Positions 8,460-16,891 of a DNA stretch of 64,000 bases are shown here, one piece after another. Where the stretch lies: positions 310,001 to 374,000 of the forward strand of contig NZ_AKKC02000002.1 of NCBI RefSeq assembly GCF_000282095.2, written 5' to 3'. Made by a program: the position numbers and the translations under genes. The notes beneath the pieces were generated by a model that was given only the letters and a program-made list of their open reading frames with translations, was not told the origin of the DNA and ran no database searches. How positions within the stretch are numbered: position 1 is the first letter of the stretch; each line of letters opens with the position of its first letter. The stretch comes from Rhizobium sp. CF080. Lineage in GTDB: Bacteria; Pseudomonadota; Alphaproteobacteria; Rhizobiales; Rhizobiaceae.

Positions 8460-9014
8460 ATGACCCATCGCCGCCTTCTTACACGCAATACCGCAGTTCT
8501 GATCGCGGCAGGATTCGTCTCCTGTCTGGCGGCGACCGCGCAGGCCCAGACGACCACCAGCCAGATGGAAGGCCTCAAGCTTTCCGGCGACCAGCCGATC
8601 CAGATCCAGAGCGACCAGCTTGAGATCAAGGAGCAGGAAAAGAAGGCCTATTTCACCGGCAACGTCCAGGTCGTGCAGGGCACGACCACGATGAAGGCCG
8701 GCAAGATGACGGTCCTCTATACCGGCGAAGGCTCATCGGTTACCTCGGGCAATGCCAATATCGACAAGATCTTCCTCGACGACACGGTGTTCCTGACCTC
8801 GGGCACGCAGCAGGCGACCGCCGAAAAGGGCGAGTTCGACATGGCAGCCCAGACCTTCGTGCTTTCGGGCAAGCAGGTCGTGCTCTCCGAAGGTCCCAAC
8901 GTCTTCAAGGGCTGCAAGCTCACCGTGCTGATGGAAACCGGCCAGGCCAAGCTTGATGCCTGTGGCGGGCGCGTCGAGATTCTGCTCGATCCGAAATCCC
9001 GGCCGAAGCAATAA
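8460..9014 (+). CDS. lptA: LPS export periplasmic bridge protein LptA
   Basis: LptA is the soluble beta-jellyroll protein that forms the periplasmic bridge carrying lipopolysaccharide from LptC to LptD. A cleavable signal peptide is evident at residues 1-29 (basic N-terminus, hydrophobic core, ATAQAQ cleavage site). The mature part carries the OstA-like pattern: PIQIQSDQLEIKEQEKKAYFTGNVQVVQG, continuing in strand-rich segments. At 184 residues the length is typical. It sits 12 bp after lptC and 12 bp before lptB and is presumably co-transcribed with them. Confidence 0.93.
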   Translation: MTHRRLLTRNTAVLIAAGFVSCLAATAQAQTTTSQMEGLKLSGDQPIQIQSDQLEIKEQEKKAYFTGNVQVVQGTTTMKAGKMTVLYTGEGSSVTSGNANIDKIFLDDTVFLTSGTQQATAEKGEFDMAAQTFVLSGKQVVLSEGPNVFKGCKLTVLMETGQAKLDACGGRVEILLDPKSRPKQ

Positions 9015-9026
9015 TAGACATTTGAC

Positions 9027-9833
9027 GTGAAAATACCGTTCCTCTCCAGTCTGTCGGCAAGGAAGCCGTCCGCGCCAGAACCCTTCGTCGTACGCGATAA
9101 AGCGCGCTACGAGGGCACCCTGGTCGCGCACGGGCTTTCGAAGACCTACGATACGCGCCGCGTCGTCAACGGGGTGTCGCTGGTCGTGCGCCGTGGCGAG
9201 GCCGTCGGGCTGCTCGGGCCGAACGGTGCGGGCAAGACGACCTGTTTCTACATGATCACCGGCCTGGTGCCGGTGGACGAAGGCATGATCGCGATCAACG
9301 GCAACGAAGTCACCCATATGCCGATGTATCGCCGTGCGCGCCTCGGCGTCGGCTATCTGCCGCAGGAAGCCTCGATCTTCCGCGGCCTGACCGTCGAGGA
9401 GAATATCCGTGCGGTCCTGGAAGTGCACCAGCCCGACAGGGACAAGCGGGAAAGCAAGCTCGACGAACTGCTGGAAGAGTTCCACATCAGCCAGCTCCGG
9501 AAATCGGCGGCCGTGGCACTTTCCGGCGGCGAGCGCCGGCGTCTTGAAATTGCCCGGGCGCTTGCGACCGACCCGGCCTTCATGCTGCTCGATGAGCCTT
9601 TTGCCGGCGTCGACCCTATTTCGGTCTCCGACATCCAGAATCTCGTACGCCACTTGACGGCGCGCGGGATCGGGGTTCTGATAACGGATCACAACGTCCG
9701 CGAGACGCTGGGCCTGATCGACCGGGCCTATATCATCCATGCGGGCGAAGTGCTGACGCATGGCCGGGCAGACGATATCGTCAACAACCCGGATGTTCGC
9801 CGTCTGTACCTCGGCGACAAATTCAGTCTCTAG
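9027..9833 (+). CDS. lptB: LPS export ABC transporter ATPase LptB
   Basis: LptB is the cytoplasmic ATPase that drives LptFG to extract LPS from the inner membrane. Visible motifs are Walker A GPNGAGKT (64-71), Q loop in YLPQEAS, signature LSGGE (165-169), Walker B LLDEP (187-191) and the H loop in LITDHNV. The start is GTG at 9027 with only a weak ribosome site. The N-terminus is about 25 residues longer than in E. coli LptB, so a later start is possible, but the frame is open and no strong ATG is available. It is directly upstream of rpoN, a linkage conserved across proteobacteria. Confidence 0.95.
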   Translation: MKIPFLSSLSARKPSAPEPFVVRDKARYEGTLVAHGLSKTYDTRRVVNGVSLVVRRGEAVGLLGPNGAGKTTCFYMITGLVPVDEGMIAINGNEVTHMPMYRRARLGVGYLPQEASIFRGLTVEENIRAVLEVHQPDRDKRESKLDELLEEFHISQLRKSAAVALSGGERRRLEIARALATDPAFMLLDEPFAGVDPISVSDIQNLVRHLTARGIGVLITDHNVRETLGLIDRAYIIHAGEVLTHGRADDIVNNPDVRRLYLGDKFSL

Positions 9834-10014
9834 GCGCTGCAACGCGAGCACAGAAATTTACTTTCCCGCACTGCAACGCTTGACCAAATCTCTCAAAAAA
9901 GCAATTCTTGTGCCAGATGCAATTTTGGCCTCGTGGAGGCGCGGCCAGAGGCGCGCTTCCGCCACTCCATGACCGGGTGGCTCAAGGGGATTGCAGGGGA
10001 GTTTCGCGTCCGCC

Positions 10015-11571
10015 ATGGGTTTATCCGCTAATCTTTTCCTACGCCAAACCCAATCGCTGGTGATGACGCCGCAGCTGATGCAATCCATTCAGCTGTTGCA
10101 GATGACGCATTTCGAACTCAACCAGTTCATCGCCCAGGAAGTCGAAAAGAATCCGCTGCTCGAAATTACATCAGCCGAGAGCGAAAACGACGCGGAAACA
10201 GGCTTCGGCGCTGAAGACGACTTTGCCCCGACCGAAGGGCGCGAGACTTCGGCAGCAGCCGAGGTCGACAGCGATTGGTACGAAGGCTCCTCTTCCATCA
10301 GTGCGGAACGGCTCGGCGAAGGGCTCGATACGGGCTTCGAGAACGTCTTTCCCGACGATGGCCCGGCGCGGCGCGCCGATGCGCCGGAGCTGCTCAGCCA
10401 ATGGAAGTCCATGCCGGGCGGAGAGTTCGGCGAAGATTACGACCTGGACGACTTCGTTGCCGGCCAGGTAACGCTGCGCGATCATCTGAACCAGCAGATC
10501 CCCTTCCTGATCGTCGACGCGGCCAGCCGCCTGATTGCGCAACATCTCGTCGATCAGCTCGACGAGGCCGGCTACATGCTGGGCGACATGGGGGAAATAG
10601 CCGCTCGCCTCGGCAGAAGCACCGAGAATGTGGAAGCCATTCTGCGGTCGCTGCAGACGCTCGATCCGCCGGGGGTCTTCGCCCGTTCACTCAGCGAATG
10701 TCTGGCGATCCAGCTTCGGCAGAAGGACCGGCTCGATCCGGCCATGGATGCGCTGATCAAGAACCTGGAGCTACTCGGCAAGCGCGACTTCGCCTCGCTC
10801 CGGAAGATCTGCGGAGTGGACGACGAAGACCTGATCGACATGCTGGCGGAAATTCGTGGGCTCAATCCAAAACCAGGCGCCGGTTTCGAGCGTGGCATGT
10901 CGGAGACGATTTCGCCGGATATCGTCGTGCGGGCCGCCCCGGACGGCAGCTGGATGGTCGAGCTCAATCCGGATACCCTGCCGCGGGTTCTGGTCAACCA
11001 CACCTATTTCCAGACGGTCTCCAAACACTGCCCGAAAAACGGCGAGGATCATAATTTCCTTTCCGAATGCATGCAGAATGCCAACTGGCTGACACGCAGC
11101 CTCGACCAGCGGGCCAAGACGATCATGAAGGTGGCATCCGAAATCGTCCGCCAGCAGGATGCCTTCCTGATGCACGGCGTCGATCATCTGCGGCCGCTCA
11201 ACCTCAAGACCGTCGCGGAAGCGATCAAGATGCATGAATCGACGGTGAGCCGAGTCACCTCCAACAAGTACGTCCTGACGCCGCGAGGACTGTTCGAACT
11301 CAAATATTTCTTCACGGTGTCGATCGGCTCGGCGGAAGAAGGCGGCGACAGCCATTCGGCGGAGGCCGTACGCCACCGGATTCGCCTGCTGATCGCCCAG
11401 GAAACACCGGATGCCGTCCTCTCCGACGACGATATCGTCATCAACCTGAAACGCGGCGGAGTGGAACTCGCGCGCCGGACCGTCGCGAAATACCGAGAGG
11501 CGATGAACATCCCCTCCTCCGTCCAGCGCCGTCGCGAAAAGCGTGCGATCGCCGGTGTCGCGGCGTTCTGA
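10015..11571 (+). CDS. rpoN: RNA polymerase sigma-54 factor RpoN
   Basis: Sigma-54 directs transcription of nitrogen, dicarboxylate and other activator-dependent genes. The ATG at 10015 gives MGLSANLFLRQTQSLVMTPQ, which is the family N-terminus (activator-interacting region I with its Q/L-rich helix). The upstream in-frame TTG at 9991 is rejected because its spacing to the ribosome site is poor. Region II is acidic (about 45-120), followed by the core-binding and helix-turn-helix parts. The RpoN box ARRTVAKYRE lies at 486-495 near the C-terminus. The 181-bp gap before it contains a CTTGAC at 9879-9884 but no good -10, so an internal promoter is uncertain. Followed by hpf and ptsN, the classic rpoN neighbours. 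Confidence 0.97.
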   Translation: MGLSANLFLRQTQSLVMTPQLMQSIQLLQMTHFELNQFIAQEVEKNPLLEITSAESENDAETGFGAEDDFAPTEGRETSAAAEVDSDWYEGSSSISAERLGEGLDTGFENVFPDDGPARRADAPELLSQWKSMPGGEFGEDYDLDDFVAGQVTLRDHLNQQIPFLIVDAASRLIAQHLVDQLDEAGYMLGDMGEIAARLGRSTENVEAILRSLQTLDPPGVFARSLSECLAIQLRQKDRLDPAMDALIKNLELLGKRDFASLRKICGVDDEDLIDMLAEIRGLNPKPGAGFERGMSETISPDIVVRAAPDGSWMVELNPDTLPRVLVNHTYFQTVSKHCPKNGEDHNFLSECMQNANWLTRSLDQRAKTIMKVASEIVRQQDAFLMHGVDHLRPLNLKTVAEAIKMHESTVSRVTSNKYVLTPRGLFELKYFFTVSIGSAEEGGDSHSAEAVRHRIRLLIAQETPDAVLSDDDIVINLKRGGVELARRTVAKYREAMNIPSSVQRRREKRAIAGVAAF

Positions 11572-11632
11572 ATCTCCGGCCGAAACACCCGGTTTCCACA
11601 GGTCTACGTAGAAATCCCGAGGCCCGCTGCCG

Positions 11633-11661
11633 TTGACATTTAAAACATCGGGCGCTAGAAG
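11633..11661 (+). promoter_or_regulatory. Putative sigma-70 promoter for hpf-ptsN
   Basis: TTGACA at 11633-11638, a 17-bp spacer, then TAGAAG at 11656-11661. The -35 matches the consensus exactly and the -10 is moderate. The same TAGAAG hexamer after a 17-bp spacer is also seen before rph. It lies about 160 bp before hpf, so the leader would be long. Confidence 0.45.
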
Positions 11662-11819
11662 CCCGCCGCAACTGCACGGGACATGGCACGAAACGCATCC
11701 CAACATCCAGACAGGCATCGCTTGCAGCATTTTAGCCCAGTCGCATGCGAACGGCTTGGATGAGGGGACGGCTTGGCGTAGACTGAAAAACGCAAGTCAC
11801 GACAAGAAGGAAGAACTCC

Positions 11820-12395
11820 ATGAGTGTGCGTGTATCCGGTAAGCATATGGAAATTGGCGATTCGTTCCGTCAAAGGATCGAGGACCAAATCGGAGAAGCG
11901 GTTACAAAATACTTCGACGGAGGCTATTCAGGCCAAGTCATCGTGGAAAAGGCTGGTTCGCGCTTTTCTGCCGACTGCAAGGTGCATCTCGATACCGGGA
12001 TCGTCCTGCATGCGGCTGGTGAGGCGAATGATCCGCAGATCAGTTTCGACGCCGCAGCACAGCGGATCGAAAAACGTCTGCGCCGCTACAAGCGGCGGCT
12101 CAAGGATCATCATGCCGGCAACCATGTGAATGGTTATGCGGAAGTTGCCTACACTGTTATGGACAGCGTACCGGATGAAGGGGAGGAAGTGCCGGAGGAT
12201 TTCGCGCCGACTATCGTCGCGGAGAGCTCGAAGCAGTTGAAGACGATGACGGTCGCAAGTGCCGTCATGGCACTTGATATGACAGACGAGCCTGTTCTCC
12301 TGTTCCGCAGCCCCGGCAAGGAACATCTGAACATTGTGTACCGCCGCACTGACGGCAATATTGGCTGGATCGATTCCACCAATATCAAGAACTAA
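11820..12395 (+). CDS. hpf: Long-form ribosome hibernation promoting factor
   Basis: This factor binds the 30S decoding centre and pairs ribosomes into inactive 100S dimers in stationary phase. The 191-residue protein is the long form: an N-terminal S30AE/RaiA domain (about 1-100, starting MSVRVSGKHMEIGDSF and ending in the basic EKRLRRYKRRLKDHH), a linker, and a C-terminal dimerisation domain (about 130-191, VVRAKS-type region here read as MALDMTDEPVLLFR...DGNIGWID). It is downstream of rpoN and upstream of ptsN, the position once called ORF95 or ORF3 in rpoN operons. A strong sigma-70-like promoter candidate precedes it. Confidence 0.94.
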   Translation: MSVRVSGKHMEIGDSFRQRIEDQIGEAVTKYFDGGYSGQVIVEKAGSRFSADCKVHLDTGIVLHAAGEANDPQISFDAAAQRIEKRLRRYKRRLKDHHAGNHVNGYAEVAYTVMDSVPDEGEEVPEDFAPTIVAESSKQLKTMTVASAVMALDMTDEPVLLFRSPGKEHLNIVYRRTDGNIGWIDSTNIKN

Positions 12396-12472
12396 AACTT
12401 GGGGAGAGCGTCGGAGACGGCGCTCCCCTTCGCCTAGGGCACAAGCTCTTGCGGCACGAAGGATGACGAGAA

Positions 12473-12937
12473 ATGGCATTGGCAGATTTGCTGCAGCAAG
12501 ATGCGATTATTCCTGCCCTGAAGGTAAATTCCAAAAAGCAGCTATTGCAGGAGCTGGCGGCCAAGGCTTCCAAGCTGACGGGTGTGAGCGAACGAGAAAT
12601 CTTCGACATCATCCTGCAGCGCGAGAGGCTCGGCTCCACCGGCGTCGGCCATGGCATCGCCATTCCGCACGGCAAGCTGAGCAGCATTTCCTCCATCAAG
12701 GGTATTTTCGCGCGCCTTGAAGCACCGGTCGATTTCGAAGCGCTCGATGACGAGCCGGTCGATCTGGTGTTCCTGCTGCTCGCACCCGAAGGGGCCGGCG
12801 CCGACCACCTGAAGGCCCTGTCGCGCATCGCCCGCGTGCTGCGGGACCAGGACCTCGTCGCCAAGCTGCGCAAGACCGATTCCGCTTCGGCGATCTACGC
12901 CTTCCTCAACGAGGAGCAGGCAAACCACGCCGCCTGA
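12473..12937 (+). CDS. ptsN: Nitrogen PTS protein EIIA-Ntr
   Basis: PtsN is the terminal phospho-acceptor of the nitrogen phosphotransferase system, which regulates potassium transport, nitrogen metabolism and, in rhizobia, exported polymers and transport. The 154-residue protein is a single EIIA type-2 domain. The phosphorylated histidine is His66 in GIAIPHGKL, and the preceding GSTGVGHG loop is intact. It follows hpf by 77 bp. A GC-rich, bulged hairpin (about 12405-12433) lies in that gap and might attenuate. A strong intrinsic terminator follows the gene. Confidence 0.96.
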   Translation: MALADLLQQDAIIPALKVNSKKQLLQELAAKASKLTGVSEREIFDIILQRERLGSTGVGHGIAIPHGKLSSISSIKGIFARLEAPVDFEALDDEPVDLVFLLLAPEGAGADHLKALSRIARVLRDQDLVAKLRKTDSASAIYAFLNEEQANHAA

Positions 12938-12966
12938 CGGCACATACATTTCGTGGGGACGAAACG

Positions 12967-13007
12967 AACCGCGCGGCCGCTGACAATGCGCCGCGCGGTT
13001 TTGTTTT
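12967..13007 (+). terminator. Rho-independent terminator after ptsN
   Basis: A perfect 10-bp stem, AACCGCGCGG (12967-12976) pairing with CCGCGCGGTT (12991-13000), with a 14-nt loop that can pair further, is followed by TTGTTTT. It ends the lpt-rpoN-hpf-ptsN transcription unit. Confidence 0.88.
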
Positions 13008-13042
13008 CAGCCGCTGTTTAATGTTTAACATCGGGCGTAAGC

Positions 13043-13068
13043 GAGAAGCGGGTTTACGCCCGCTTCTC
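13043..13068 (-). terminator. Hairpin after grpE, possible terminator
   Basis: Perfect 10-bp arms GAGAAGCGGG and CCCGCTTCTC enclose a 6-nt loop 8 bp past the grpE stop. No T run follows on the minus strand, so it may stabilise mRNA or act with Rho instead of being a classic terminator. Confidence 0.4.
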
Positions 13069-13075
13069 AAAGATC

Positions 13076-13717
13076 TCAGGCGTTCTTCTCGCCGGCAGCT
13101 TCCGCAGAGGCTTCCGACTTCGGGCCGCCCTTGGCGACACCGACCATGGCGGGGCGCAGGACGCGTTCGCCGATCGTGAAGCCGGCCTGGACGACCTGGA
13201 CGACAGTATTGTTCGGGACGGCAGGGTTCGGGATTTCGAACATCGCCTGATGGAAGTTCGGGTCGAACTTCTGACCTTCCGCATCGATCTTCTTCACACC
13301 GTGGCGTTCCAGCGCCGACAGCATGGAGCGTTCGGTCAGCTCGACCCCCTCCAGAAGCGTGGTCAGCGACGCATCGGCTCCGGCGCGCATCTCGGCCGGC
13401 ACCGCGTCCAGCGCCCGGCGCAGGTTGTCAGAAACGGCGAGCATGTCGCGCGCAAAGCCGGCGGCCGCATAGGACTTTGCATCCTTGATTTCGCGTTCAG
13501 TGCGGCGGCGAAGGTTGTCCATCTCGGCGGCAAGCCGCAGGAAACGGTCGCGCAGTTCGTTATTCTCGGCCTTCAGCAATTCCAGCGGATCCGGTTCGGC
13601 GACGGGCGCCTCGGCATTCTTCTGGTTGGCCGCGTCCTCAAGAGCAGATGCAACAGCTTCCGCCGTGTTCTCCGCGGCAGCTGCGTCAGGTCCGTTCTTG
13701 TTGGTTTCGTCGGTCAT
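13076..13717 (-). CDS. grpE: Nucleotide exchange factor GrpE
   Basis: GrpE is the dimeric co-chaperone that releases ADP from DnaK. The 213-residue protein has an acidic, alanine-rich N-terminal tail, a long coiled-coil region (about 45-110, [26 protein letters not shown]) and the C-terminal beta domain with the family signature around [25 protein letters not shown] and the terminal [15 protein letters not shown]. It is downstream of hrcA on the same strand with a 116-bp gap, the usual arrangement in Rhizobiales. dnaK and dnaJ are not in this window. Confidence 0.97.
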   Translation of the reverse strand: MTDETNKNGPDAAAAENTAEAVASALEDAANQKNAEAPVAEPDPLELLKAENNELRDRFLRLAAEMDNLRRRTEREIKDAKSYAAAGFARDMLAVSDNLRRALDAVPAEMRAGADASLTTLLEGVELTERSMLSALERHGVKKIDAEGQKFDPNFHQAMFEIPNPAVPNNTVVQVVQAGFTIGERVLRPAMVGVAKGGPKSEASAEAAGEKNA

Positions 13718-13833
13718 GACGGTCTCCGGTTATTCGTGGCTTAGATTACGGGCTTTGATTTGTGCCCGATATCGAGGTTAAAGGTGAAAAAATCAAGGCT
13801 TGGTGGGAAACTTGGGGGGCCCTCGTCGCGGAT

Positions 13834-14913
13834 TCAGCGCGACAGCCTTGCAAGGAGCTGGGCCGTGTAGTCCACCATCGGCACGATGCGGGAATAATTG
13901 AGCCGCGTCGGGCCTATGACGCCGACGGCACCGACGATCCGGTCCTCGCCGTCACGATAGGGCGCCACGATGAGCGAGGAACCCGAGAGGGAAAACAGCT
14001 TGTTTTCCGAGCCGATGAAGATCCGCACGCCCGGCCCCTTTTCGGCGAGATCGAGGATCTCGATCAGGCTGTCCTTCTTTTCGAGATCATCGAAAAGCAG
14101 CCGCAGGCGATCGAGATCGGCGACATCCGCCAGACCTTCGAGCAGATTGGCACGGCCGCGGACGATGAGCTGGGTCGGCTTGCCTTCCTCGCTGTCGCCC
14201 GACCAGACCGCAAGACCGCGTTCGACCAGTTCCTGCGAGAGCGCATAAAGCTCGCCCTGTACCTGGTCCTTGAGTGTCTTCAGTTGGCCACGCAGTTCCG
14301 GCAGCGTCTGGCCGCTCAGATGGGCATTGAGGAAATTCGCCGCCTCTGTCAATTGCGACGACGTTACGCCAGCCGGAAGTTCGATGATGCGGTTTTCCAC
14401 CTGGTTATGATCGCCGACCAGCACCGCGAGCGCCTTGGTCGGCTCCAGGCGAATGAACTCGACATGCTTGAGCACCGGGTCGCTCTTGGTGGTGATGACG
14501 ATGCCGGCGCCGCGCGAGACGCCCGACAGCATACGTGTTGCTTCGGCCATCAGGCTCTCGATCGGCTGATCGCGATCTGCAGGCCGGATCTGCCGGTCGA
14601 TACTGGCGCGCTCCTCCGCCGACAGGTCACCGACCTGCATGAAGGCATCCACGAAAAAACGGAGCCCAGACTGGGTCGGCAGGCGACCGGCGCTGATATG
14701 CGGGGAATAGATGAGGCCGAGTTCCTCGAGATCGCTCATCACATTGCGCACGGAAGCCGGCGACAGCGATATGGGCAGCAGGCGGGAAAGATTGCGGGAG
14801 CCGAGCGGCTCGCCGGTTTCCAGATAGCTTTCCACGATGCGGCGGAAAATTTCGCGCGAACGATCATCGAGCACAGAGCCGCTGTCTCTACCCGTCGATG
14901 CGGAAAATCCCAT
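13834..14913 (-). CDS. hrcA: Heat-inducible transcription repressor HrcA
   Basis: HrcA binds CIRCE elements, typically before groESL, and represses them until heat stress. The 359-residue protein has an N-terminal winged helix (about 18-90, including [19 protein letters not shown]), a GAF-like middle and the family C-terminal segment [22 protein letters not shown]. No CIRCE repeat (TTAGCACTC-N9-GAGTGCTAA) was seen here, so its targets are elsewhere. It heads the hrcA-grpE unit, and a sigma-70-like promoter lies directly upstream. Confidence 0.97.
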   Translation of the reverse strand: MGFSASTGRDSGSVLDDRSREIFRRIVESYLETGEPLGSRNLSRLLPISLSPASVRNVMSDLEELGLIYSPHISAGRLPTQSGLRFFVDAFMQVGDLSAEERASIDRQIRPADRDQPIESLMAEATRMLSGVSRGAGIVITTKSDPVLKHVEFIRLEPTKALAVLVGDHNQVENRIIELPAGVTSSQLTEAANFLNAHLSGQTLPELRGQLKTLKDQVQGELYALSQELVERGLAVWSGDSEEGKPTQLIVRGRANLLEGLADVADLDRLRLLFDDLEKKDSLIEILDLAEKGPGVRIFIGSENKLFSLSGSSLIVAPYRDGEDRIVGAVGVIGPTRLNYSRIVPMVDYTAQLLARLSR

Positions 14914-14948
14914 CTAGACCTTCACCGTTCCGTTGATCTTTCGATAAA

Positions 14949-14978
14949 ATATAGTCATTCGCCGCGGCTTCTCCAAAG
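14949..14978 (-). promoter_or_regulatory. Putative sigma-70 promoter of hrcA
   Basis: On the minus strand CTTTGG is followed after 18 bp by CTATAT, close to the rhizobial housekeeping consensus CTTGAC-N17-CTATAT. It ends 36 bp before the hrcA start. Confidence 0.5.
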
Positions 14979-15033
14979 GGAAAATCACAGCAGCCACAAT
15001 CAACCGCCCTAGAAACGCACCGGGCCTTTTTCT

Positions 15034-15062
15034 TTGCAAAAGCCGGGCCGGGGCCGTAGAAG
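15034..15062 (+). promoter_or_regulatory. Putative promoter of rph
   Basis: TTGCAA at 15034-15039, a 17-bp GC-rich spacer and TAGAAG at 15057-15062, 27 bp before the rph start. The -10 hexamer and spacing match the hpf promoter candidate. Confidence 0.4.
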
Positions 15063-15089
15063 GCGGAAACAGAAATCCAGGAGTGAAAC

Positions 15090-15806
15090 ATGCGGCCTTC
15101 AGGCAGACAGTTGAACCAGATGCGCAAGGTCTCATTCGAGCGCAATTTCTCCAAACATGCGGAAGGCTCCTGCCTCGTGAAGTTCGGCGACACGCATGTG
15201 CTGTGCACCGCGAGCCTGGAAGAAAAGACGCCGCCGTGGCTGCGCAACAGCGGCAAGGGTTGGGTGACGGCCGAATACGGCATGCTGCCGCGCGCCACGG
15301 GCGACCGCATGAAGCGCGAAGCCGCTAGCGGCAAGCAGGGCGGCCGCACCCAGGAAATCCAGCGCCTGATCGGCCGATCCCTGCGCGCCGTCATCGATCT
15401 CGAAGCGCTCGGCGAAAAGCAGATCACCATCGACTGCGACGTCATCCAGGCGGACGGTGGCACGCGCACGGCCTCGATCACCGGCGGCTGGATCGCGCTT
15501 TACGACTGCTTGAAGTGGATGGAAGCCCGCTCGATGACGAAGGTCGACAAGGTACTGAAGGACCACGTCGCCGCAATCTCCTGCGGCATCTTTGCCGGCC
15601 AGCCGGTGATCGACATCGACTATATCGAGGATTCGGCTGCCGAGACGGATGCGAATTTCGTGATGACCGGCACCGGCGGCATCGTCGAAGTGCAGGGCAC
15701 GGCCGAGGGCAAGCCGTTCAGCCAGGAAGAGTTCCTGAAGCTGCTGGCTCTTGCTCAGGATGGTACCCAGGAACTGATTGCGATGCAGAAGCAGGCGATT
15801 GCCTGA
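15090..15806 (+). CDS. rph: Ribonuclease PH
   Basis: RNase PH is a phosphorolytic 3'-to-5' exonuclease that trims tRNA 3' ends. The 238-residue protein has the whole hexameric PH fold: N-terminus [20 protein letters not shown], the phosphate-binding arginine region around [14 protein letters not shown], and the acidic motif [18 protein letters not shown]. The start ATG follows CCAGGAG. It is divergent from hrcA, as commonly seen in alphaproteobacteria, and leads a run with a VOC protein, rdgB and hemW with gaps under 20 bp. Confidence 0.97.
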   Translation: MRPSGRQLNQMRKVSFERNFSKHAEGSCLVKFGDTHVLCTASLEEKTPPWLRNSGKGWVTAEYGMLPRATGDRMKREAASGKQGGRTQEIQRLIGRSLRAVIDLEALGEKQITIDCDVIQADGGTRTASITGGWIALYDCLKWMEARSMTKVDKVLKDHVAAISCGIFAGQPVIDIDYIEDSAAETDANFVMTGTGGIVEVQGTAEGKPFSQEEFLKLLALAQDGTQELIAMQKQAIA

Positions 15807-15824
15807 TATTGAAAGAGGTGCGGT

Positions 15825-16232
15825 TTGATCGAAGGCATTCTCGAAACCGCACTTTATGCCGATGATCTCGATGCCGCCGAAGCATTTTACGGCGGCATTC
15901 TCAGCCTTGAAAAGGTGCTGCGCGCCGGCAACCGGCATGTATTCTTCCGCTGCGGCCCGGGCATCCTGCTGATCTTCAATCCTGCGGAAACGATAAAGCC
16001 GCCTTCGACCGGCGCCTTGCCCGTACCACCACATGGCGCGACCGGACCCGGACATGTCTGCTTTCGCATGACGGGCGAGGCGATTGACTTGATCAAGGAA
16101 AAGCTCAACAAGGCAGGTATTGCCATCGAAAGCGATTTCTGCTGGCCGAACGGTGCCCGCTCCATCTATTTCCGCGATCCGGCCGGCAACAGCCTGGAAT
16201 GCGCAGAGCCCAGGCTCTGGAATATCGAATAG
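15825..16232 (+). CDS. VOC-family (glyoxalase/dioxygenase-fold) protein
   Basis: This 135-residue member of the vicinal-oxygen-chelate superfamily has two beta-alpha-beta-beta-beta modules: an N-terminal [21 protein letters not shown] and a C-terminal module ending in [17 protein letters not shown]. Candidate metal ligands include the His in HVCFRMTG and Glu188-type residues of the last strand, here Glu in NSLECAE. The start is TTG at 15825 behind GAAAGAGGTG. It sits between rph and rdgB in what looks like one operon. The substrate is not predictable; a glyoxalase or dioxygenase label would go too far. Confidence 0.82.
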   Translation: MIEGILETALYADDLDAAEAFYGGILSLEKVLRAGNRHVFFRCGPGILLIFNPAETIKPPSTGALPVPPHGATGPGHVCFRMTGEAIDLIKEKLNKAGIAIESDFCWPNGARSIYFRDPAGNSLECAEPRLWNIE

Positions 16233-16240
16233 GAATTGTC

Positions 16241-16885
16241 ATGCGCAAGCTCGAGACCAAGACCATCGTCGTCGCCAGCCACAATGCCGGAAAGATCCGC
16301 GAAATCGCCGAACTGATCGGTCCATTCGGCTTCTCGGCGAAATCCGCCGCGGAGCTGAAATTCGAAGAGCCTGATGAAACCGGCACGACATTCGAAGAAA
16401 ACGCGGCGATCAAGGCTCTCGCCTCTGCCAAAGCCTCCGGTCTTCCTGCCCTGTCGGACGATTCCGGCATCGTTATCGACGCGCTCGATGGTGCACCGGG
16501 CGTCTACACTGCCAACTGGGCGGAGCGCGAGGATGGTAGCCGCGACTTTCAGATGGCGATGGAAAAGGTCGAGAAGGCGTTGGAAGAGCGCGGTGCGACG
16601 AAGCCGGAACAGCGCAGCTGCCGCTTTGTGAGCGTGCTCTGCCTCGGCTGGCCGGACGGACACACGGAAATGTTCCGCGGCGAGGTGGAAGGCACGGTGG
16701 TGTGGCCGCCGCGCGGCACCCAGGGTTTTGGTTATGACCCGGTCTTCCAACCGGAAGGTTATGAGACTACGTTCGGTGAAATGAGCAGTGATCAGAAACA
16801 TGGCTGGAAACCCGGCGAACCGGAAGCGCTGTCGCATCGCGCCCGTGCCTTCAAGCGTTTCGTCGAAACCTGCCTGGAGGCTTGA
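16241..16885 (+). CDS. rdgB: XTP/dITP diphosphatase RdgB (HAM1 family)
   Basis: This enzyme hydrolyses deaminated purine nucleotides (XTP, ITP, dITP) to monophosphates and so keeps them out of DNA and RNA. The N-terminus [14 protein letters not shown], the catalytic [21 protein letters not shown] segment and the C-terminal [16 protein letters not shown] are all family signatures. The start is the ATG at 16241 after TAGGAATT. An upstream in-frame ATG at 16199 lies inside the preceding gene and is rejected. The 214-residue length is typical. It lies 6 bp before hemW, and the rph-rdgB-hemW order is conserved in Rhizobiales. Confidence 0.96.
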   Translation: MRKLETKTIVVASHNAGKIREIAELIGPFGFSAKSAAELKFEEPDETGTTFEENAAIKALASAKASGLPALSDDSGIVIDALDGAPGVYTANWAEREDGSRDFQMAMEKVEKALEERGATKPEQRSCRFVSVLCLGWPDGHTEMFRGEVEGTVVWPPRGTQGFGYDPVFQPEGYETTFGEMSSDQKHGWKPGEPEALSHRARAFKRFVETCLEA

Positions 16886-16891
16886 GGCGCT

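Noticed and set aside
13834-15089. CIRCE element near hrcA or grpE
   Set aside because: The TTAGCACTC-N9-GAGTGCTAA pattern was looked for and not found. HrcA targets are probably at groESL elsewhere.
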